Shown here in pieces: positions 4,621-7,591 of a stretch of DNA of 7,591 nt. The notes beneath the pieces are model-generated. The model was not told the DNA's origin and searched no databases. It saw only the letters and a program-made list of their open reading frames with translations. Each line of letters starts with the position of its first letter. Position 1 is the stretch's first letter. Position numbers and translations under genes: made by a program. The stretch is from Chloroflexota bacterium (GTDB lineage Bacteria; Chloroflexota; Anaerolineae; B4-G1; SLSP01). The stretch is taken from NCBI GenBank assembly GCA_022707665.1, contig JAKJAE010000111.1, positions 319 through 7,909 on the forward strand, in the 5' to 3' direction.

Positions 4621-7113
4621 CTAGAGAACCACCGCTTGCACCACAGGCTGTTTCTTCGGGTCTTTGATCAGCCGGTCGCCCTGCACATCGCGTGCGGTCA
4701 GCGGGATGGCCTTGATTGCGCTGTGGAACCGGCGTCCATCGGCAAGGTAGATGTCGACCCCGTCGTCTTCGTGACCCACGGCGAGCCCTCCGAGTTTCCC
4801 GGCGCTCTTCGAGACCTTCAAGCAGCGAATGCCCATGCTGCCACGACCCTTCACGCCGATCTCGGTCAGGGGGAAGCGGTGCACGTATCCGTTCTCCGAA
4901 GCGACGACGACCTGAAGCGTCGCTTCCTGTTTGGCCCCGTCGGGGATCACTGCCGCACCGAGGAGCCTGTCATCCTCGCGGACTTTGATGCCTGCGACGC
5001 CGGATGCGGACCCGGTTTGTTGCGGGTTGACCGTGTTAACATCGACGCGCAATGCCTGGGCCTCTTTGGTGTAGAAGAGAATCTGTGCATTGTCGTCAGC
5101 AAGTGATCCAAGTAAGAGGGCGTCGGGCTCTCCATCGGATAGCCCCATAATCGTGTCCCACGTGCGATCAATCAGCGACAGATCCTCCGATTTGGTCCGT
5201 TTGATCTTGCCGGCCTGGCTGATCATCACCAGACAGGTCCCGGGCTTGAAGATCTCGGCACCGACGATGGTCTCATCCTGTGCCAGTCCCAGCATCTGAG
5301 GAGAGGCCTCCTCGGGGATGAAGCCTACAGCACCTTTCCACACCTTCCCCTTGCTGGAGAACAGGAGCACCTGCTCGCTGGGCTCCACTGTCAGGTGGGC
5401 AAGGTGGCCGCCCCCGACAGGGGCCCTGCTGGTCAGGCCATCGTCCACGCGGTACTGGTACCCGGACGCGTCACGGCGCTGGACGCCATTGGGCGTCAGA
5501 ATCACCAATTGGCGACCCTCTGGCATGACCAGATCGGCCTGGGTCGTGAAGGTACCCTTCCCGGCTGCATTGCCCTCGGTGTCGATGATCACCGTGCGGC
5601 GAGGGGTAGCGTAGGCCTTCTTGAGCTCGGTTGTCTCTTCCATGACTACCTGGAGCCGCTTCTGCTCGGAACCGAGGAGTCCTTCGAGGTAGGCAATGCG
5701 GTCGCGCAGTTCTTTGGCTTCGTCCACGAGGTTGCGACGCTCGAGCGCAGCGAGGCGCCGCAGCATCATGTTGAGGATCGCCGTGGCCTGTGGGTCGGTG
5801 AACCCGAACTTGCTCATCAGGTTGTCGTGGGCTGTCTCTGCTGTCCGCGACCGCCGGATCGTGTCGATCACCTGGTCAAGCATGTCCAGCGCCTTGAGCA
5901 GGCCCTCGACGATGTGCAATCGGGCCTTGCGCTGTGCCAATTCGTAGATGCTGCGCCGCTCGATCACCTCGAGCCGGTGCTGTACGAAATGGATGAGCAT
6001 CTCCGCAAGTGAGAGATAGGTCGGGCGCGTGCCACCATCCCTGGTGGGTACGAGCGCCAGGTTGATCACGCCAAAGGTCTCGCGGAGTTGTGAGTACTTG
6101 AGCGTCTCCGCGATTACCTCGTGGGGATCGGCATTCCGCGAGACTTCGATCACCACCCGCATACCGGTGTAGTCGGATTCATCGCGCAGATCGGTGATGC
6201 CGGTCAGGCGACCATCGCGGATCTCTCGGGCCAGCTTTTCGATGACCGTCGTCTTGAGCACCGCGTAGGGGAGCTCTGACACGATGATGTTGCTCTTCCC
6301 ACCCCCGATATCCTCAAGCCCGACGTGCGCCTGCATCACGATGAGGCCGCGGCCCGTCTCGTAGGCCTGGCGGATCGAGTCCGTGGGCTCTCCTTCTCCC
6401 TCATCGCGGTAGCGGTAGATGAGACCTCCGGTGGGGAAATCTGGCCCGGGGATGATCTCGAGCAGTTCGTCCACCGTGATCTCATTGCGGCGCGTCCAGG
6501 ATTTGGCCACGTGAACGACCGCGTCGCAGACCTCGCCGAGGTTGTGCGGGGGGATCTTGGTTGCCATACCGACGGCAATGCCATCGGCGCCGTTGACCAG
6601 CAAGTTGGGAAGAACGGAGGGCAGGACCGTTGGCTCCTGAAGGCTGCCGTCGAAGTTCTCGGTCCAGGCGACGGTGTCCATGTCGAGATCCTGAAGCATC
6701 GTCTCGGCGACAGCGGTCAGTCGCGCCTCGGTATATCGCATCGCGGCAGGCGCATCGCCGTCGATCGAGCCGAAGTTTCCCTGACCGTCGATCAGCGGTG
6801 CCTCCATCACGAAGTCTTGCGCCAGGCGGACCATGGCGAGGTAGACCGAGCTATCACCGTGCGGATGGTACTTGCCCAACACCTCACCGACGATGCGGGC
6901 GGATTTCTTGTGAGGTCGGTTGTGCAGGAGCCCCAGATCGTGCATCGCATAGAGGATGCGTCGCTGCACTGGCTTGAGCCCGTCGCGTACGTCGGGGAGG
7001 GCACGGTCGGAGATCGTCTCCCGCGCGTATCCCATGTAGGCCTGGGTCATGTCACGATGGAGCTCGATCGTGTCGGTATAGGCCTCGTCAACATTGGCTG
7101 CAATGGCTGCCAT
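4621..7113 (-). CDS. gyrA: Type IIA DNA topoisomerase A subunit (GyrA/ParC family), lacking a recognisable GyrA box
   Basis: The complete 830-residue protein is the usual GyrA length. With its B partner it cuts, passes and reseals duplex DNA to adjust supercoiling or unlink chromosomes. The N-terminal breakage-reunion core is clear: [18 protein letters not shown] (35-52), [20 protein letters not shown] (69-88), [10 protein letters not shown] (111-120), and [10 protein letters not shown] (123-132) with catalytic Tyr127 next to Arg126. [15 protein letters not shown] (170-184) and the PGPDFPTGG motif (222-230) follow. A coiled coil covers about 455-500. From about 525 six beta-pinwheel repeats follow, each with a short strand and (N/K)G-x-V-type turn (near 541, 588, 634, 684, 741 and 792). 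The first repeat should carry the basic-glycine GyrA box, but has YRVDDGL (554-560) instead, so gyrase-type wrapping is doubtful and topoisomerase IV-like activity is possible. Leu92 stands where E. coli GyrA has Asp87. AGGAAGGA lies 7 nt before the ATG; the B-subunit gene ends 41 bp upstream. Confidence 0.95.
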   Translation of the reverse strand: MAAIAANVDEAYTDTIELHRDMTQAYMGYARETISDRALPDVRDGLKPVQRRILYAMHDLGLLHNRPHKKSARIVGEVLGKYHPHGDSSVYLAMVRLAQDFVMEAPLIDGQGNFGSIDGDAPAAMRYTEARLTAVAETMLQDLDMDTVAWTENFDGSLQEPTVLPSVLPNLLVNGADGIAVGMATKIPPHNLGEVCDAVVHVAKSWTRRNEITVDELLEIIPGPDFPTGGLIYRYRDEGEGEPTDSIRQAYETGRGLIVMQAHVGLEDIGGGKSNIIVSELPYAVLKTTVIEKLAREIRDGRLTGITDLRDESDYTGMRVVIEVSRNADPHEVIAETLKYSQLRETFGVINLALVPTRDGGTRPTYLSLAEMLIHFVQHRLEVIERRSIYELAQRKARLHIVEGLLKALDMLDQVIDTIRRSRTAETAHDNLMSKFGFTDPQATAILNMMLRRLAALERRNLVDEAKELRDRIAYLEGLLGSEQKRLQVVMEETTELKKAYATPRRTVIIDTEGNAAGKGTFTTQADLVMPEGRQLVILTPNGVQRRDASGYQYRVDDGLTSRAPVGGGHLAHLTVEPSEQVLLFSSKGKVWKGAVGFIPEEASPQMLGLAQDETIVGAEIFKPGTCLVMISQAGKIKRTKSEDLSLIDRTWDTIMGLSDGEPDALLLGSLADDNAQILFYTKEAQALRVDVNTVNPQQTGSASGVAGIKVREDDRLLGAAVIPDGAKQEATLQVVVASENGYVHRFPLTEIGVKGRGSMGIRCLKVSKSAGKLGGLAVGHEDDGVDIYLADGRRFHSAIKAIPLTARDVQGDRLIKDPKKQPVVQAVVL

Positions 7114-7154
7114 ACTTAGTTCCTTCCTGATAAGCCAGACCGCAGGTGGGGGGG

Positions 7155-7591
7155 CTAGTCAGCCCCGCCGTTGTCCTCGAGTCCTTCGCTGTCCCAATAG
7201 GTCATCAGACGCTCGCGCCGCTGGGAGGGGCTCCCGCCCATCCAGAGCGAGACGGTTGTGTTCGCTGCGTGGACATCGGCGACCGTCACGCGCAGCAGGT
7301 GTTCGTTGAACCAGGGATCGGGGTTACCGAGTTTGAACACGGTCTCACGCAGTTGAGTCGGATTCATCTCGCCCAGACCCTTGTATCGTTGGGTCGTGAC
7401 CTTGTTGGCGCCCCATTGCTTGATGATCCGTTCACGCTCTGCGTCCGAGTAAGCATACTGGCTGTTCTTGCCGTTGCTGACCTGGTAAAGCGGGGCCTGT
7501 GCGATATAGAGCCGTCCGTCTTCGACCATCACACGCATCAATCGCCAGAAAAGCGTGTAGAGCAGGGTCTTGATGTGGTCACCGTCGACAT
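7155..7591 (-). CDS. gyrB: Type IIA DNA topoisomerase B subunit (GyrB/ParE family), C-terminal part (starts outside the window)
   Basis: Only the last 144 codons are present. The frame enters in the TOPRIM metal-binding motif as [19 protein letters not shown], whose acidic residues hold the catalytic Mg ions. [11 protein letters not shown] and the family signature [11 protein letters not shown] (7360-7391) follow, then the terminal helical segment with RVTVADV and MGG-x-x-x-x-RRE. There is no large insertion between the TOPRIM half and QRYKGLGEM, unlike E. coli GyrB, so it is the short form found in most phyla. The segment after [12 protein letters not shown] is unusual: [17 protein letters not shown] replaces the common TMDP...R-x-LLQV, and Trp replaces the usual Leu before the MG turn. 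The protein ends in an acidic tail, GLEDNGGAD. The gene is followed 41 bp later by the A-subunit gene on the same strand, a BA operon. Whether the pair is gyrase or topoisomerase IV cannot be settled from this fragment. Confidence 0.93.
   Translation of the reverse strand, partial: VDGDHIKTLLYTLFWRLMRVMVEDGRLYIAQAPLYQVSNGKNSQYAYSDAERERIIKQWGANKVTTQRYKGLGEMNPTQLRETVFKLGNPDPWFNEHLLRVTVADVHAANTTVSLWMGGSPSQRRERLMTYWDSEGLEDNGGAD

Noticed and set aside
6325..7119. A 264-residue plus-strand frame opposite the topoisomerase A gene, and similar long frames at 5395-6012 and 4447-5106
   Set aside because: They lie antisense to strongly conserved topoisomerase coding sequence (the last also to the GH5 start), show no domain pattern and are codon-composition shadows.
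1..7591. A complete defence or conflict cassette, CRISPR array, tRNA, insertion sequence or attachment site
   Set aside because: Apart from the single EAD-HTH protein there is no effector, NTPase platform, nuclease, transposase or integrase, and I saw no spaced repeat series or cloverleaf-like stretch.

Overview
This is a GC-rich bacterial chromosomal segment with tightly packed genes, strong Shine-Dalgarno sites and no mobile-element, CRISPR or RNA-gene signal that I can see. The mixture of an effector-associated (EAD) death-like domain protein, a ThuA-like protein, a DUF6259-type carbohydrate protein and a divergent GyrB/GyrA pair fits Chloroflexota or a related lineage of free-living carbohydrate degraders. 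That placement is inference from gene content, not from a marker gene.

Layout. On the minus strand at the left, a ThuA-like gene (1110-1772) is followed by the first 330 codons of a large DUF6259-like glycoside-hydrolase-type protein (990 to beyond position 1). Across a 252-bp divergent spacer holding candidate promoters in both directions, a plus-strand pair is read: an EAD protein with two helix-turn-helix repeats (2025-2594), and 16 bp later a D-amino-acid transaminase (2611-3468). This pair converges on a minus-strand block over a short spacer containing a strong hairpin (3473-3505). The minus block, in transcription order, is the C-terminal part of a type IIA topoisomerase B subunit (7591-7155), the complete A subunit (7113-4621) and a GH5-type glycoside hydrolase (4514-3513).

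How the genes fit together. ThuA and the DUF6259 protein look like a small sugar-catabolism unit, and the GH5 enzyme adds a cytoplasmic glycosidase. The topoisomerase subunits form a classical BA operon, but the A subunit lacks a recognisable GyrA box and has Leu at the position of the quinolone-binding acidic residue. It may therefore be a topoisomerase IV-like or diverged gyrase rather than the standard supercoiling enzyme.

The most unusual item is the EAD-HTH-HTH protein. It joins an adaptor domain known from bacterial conflict and signalling systems to a tandem DNA-binding module, and is probably co-transcribed with a D-amino-acid transaminase. No complete new defence system is visible within the window.
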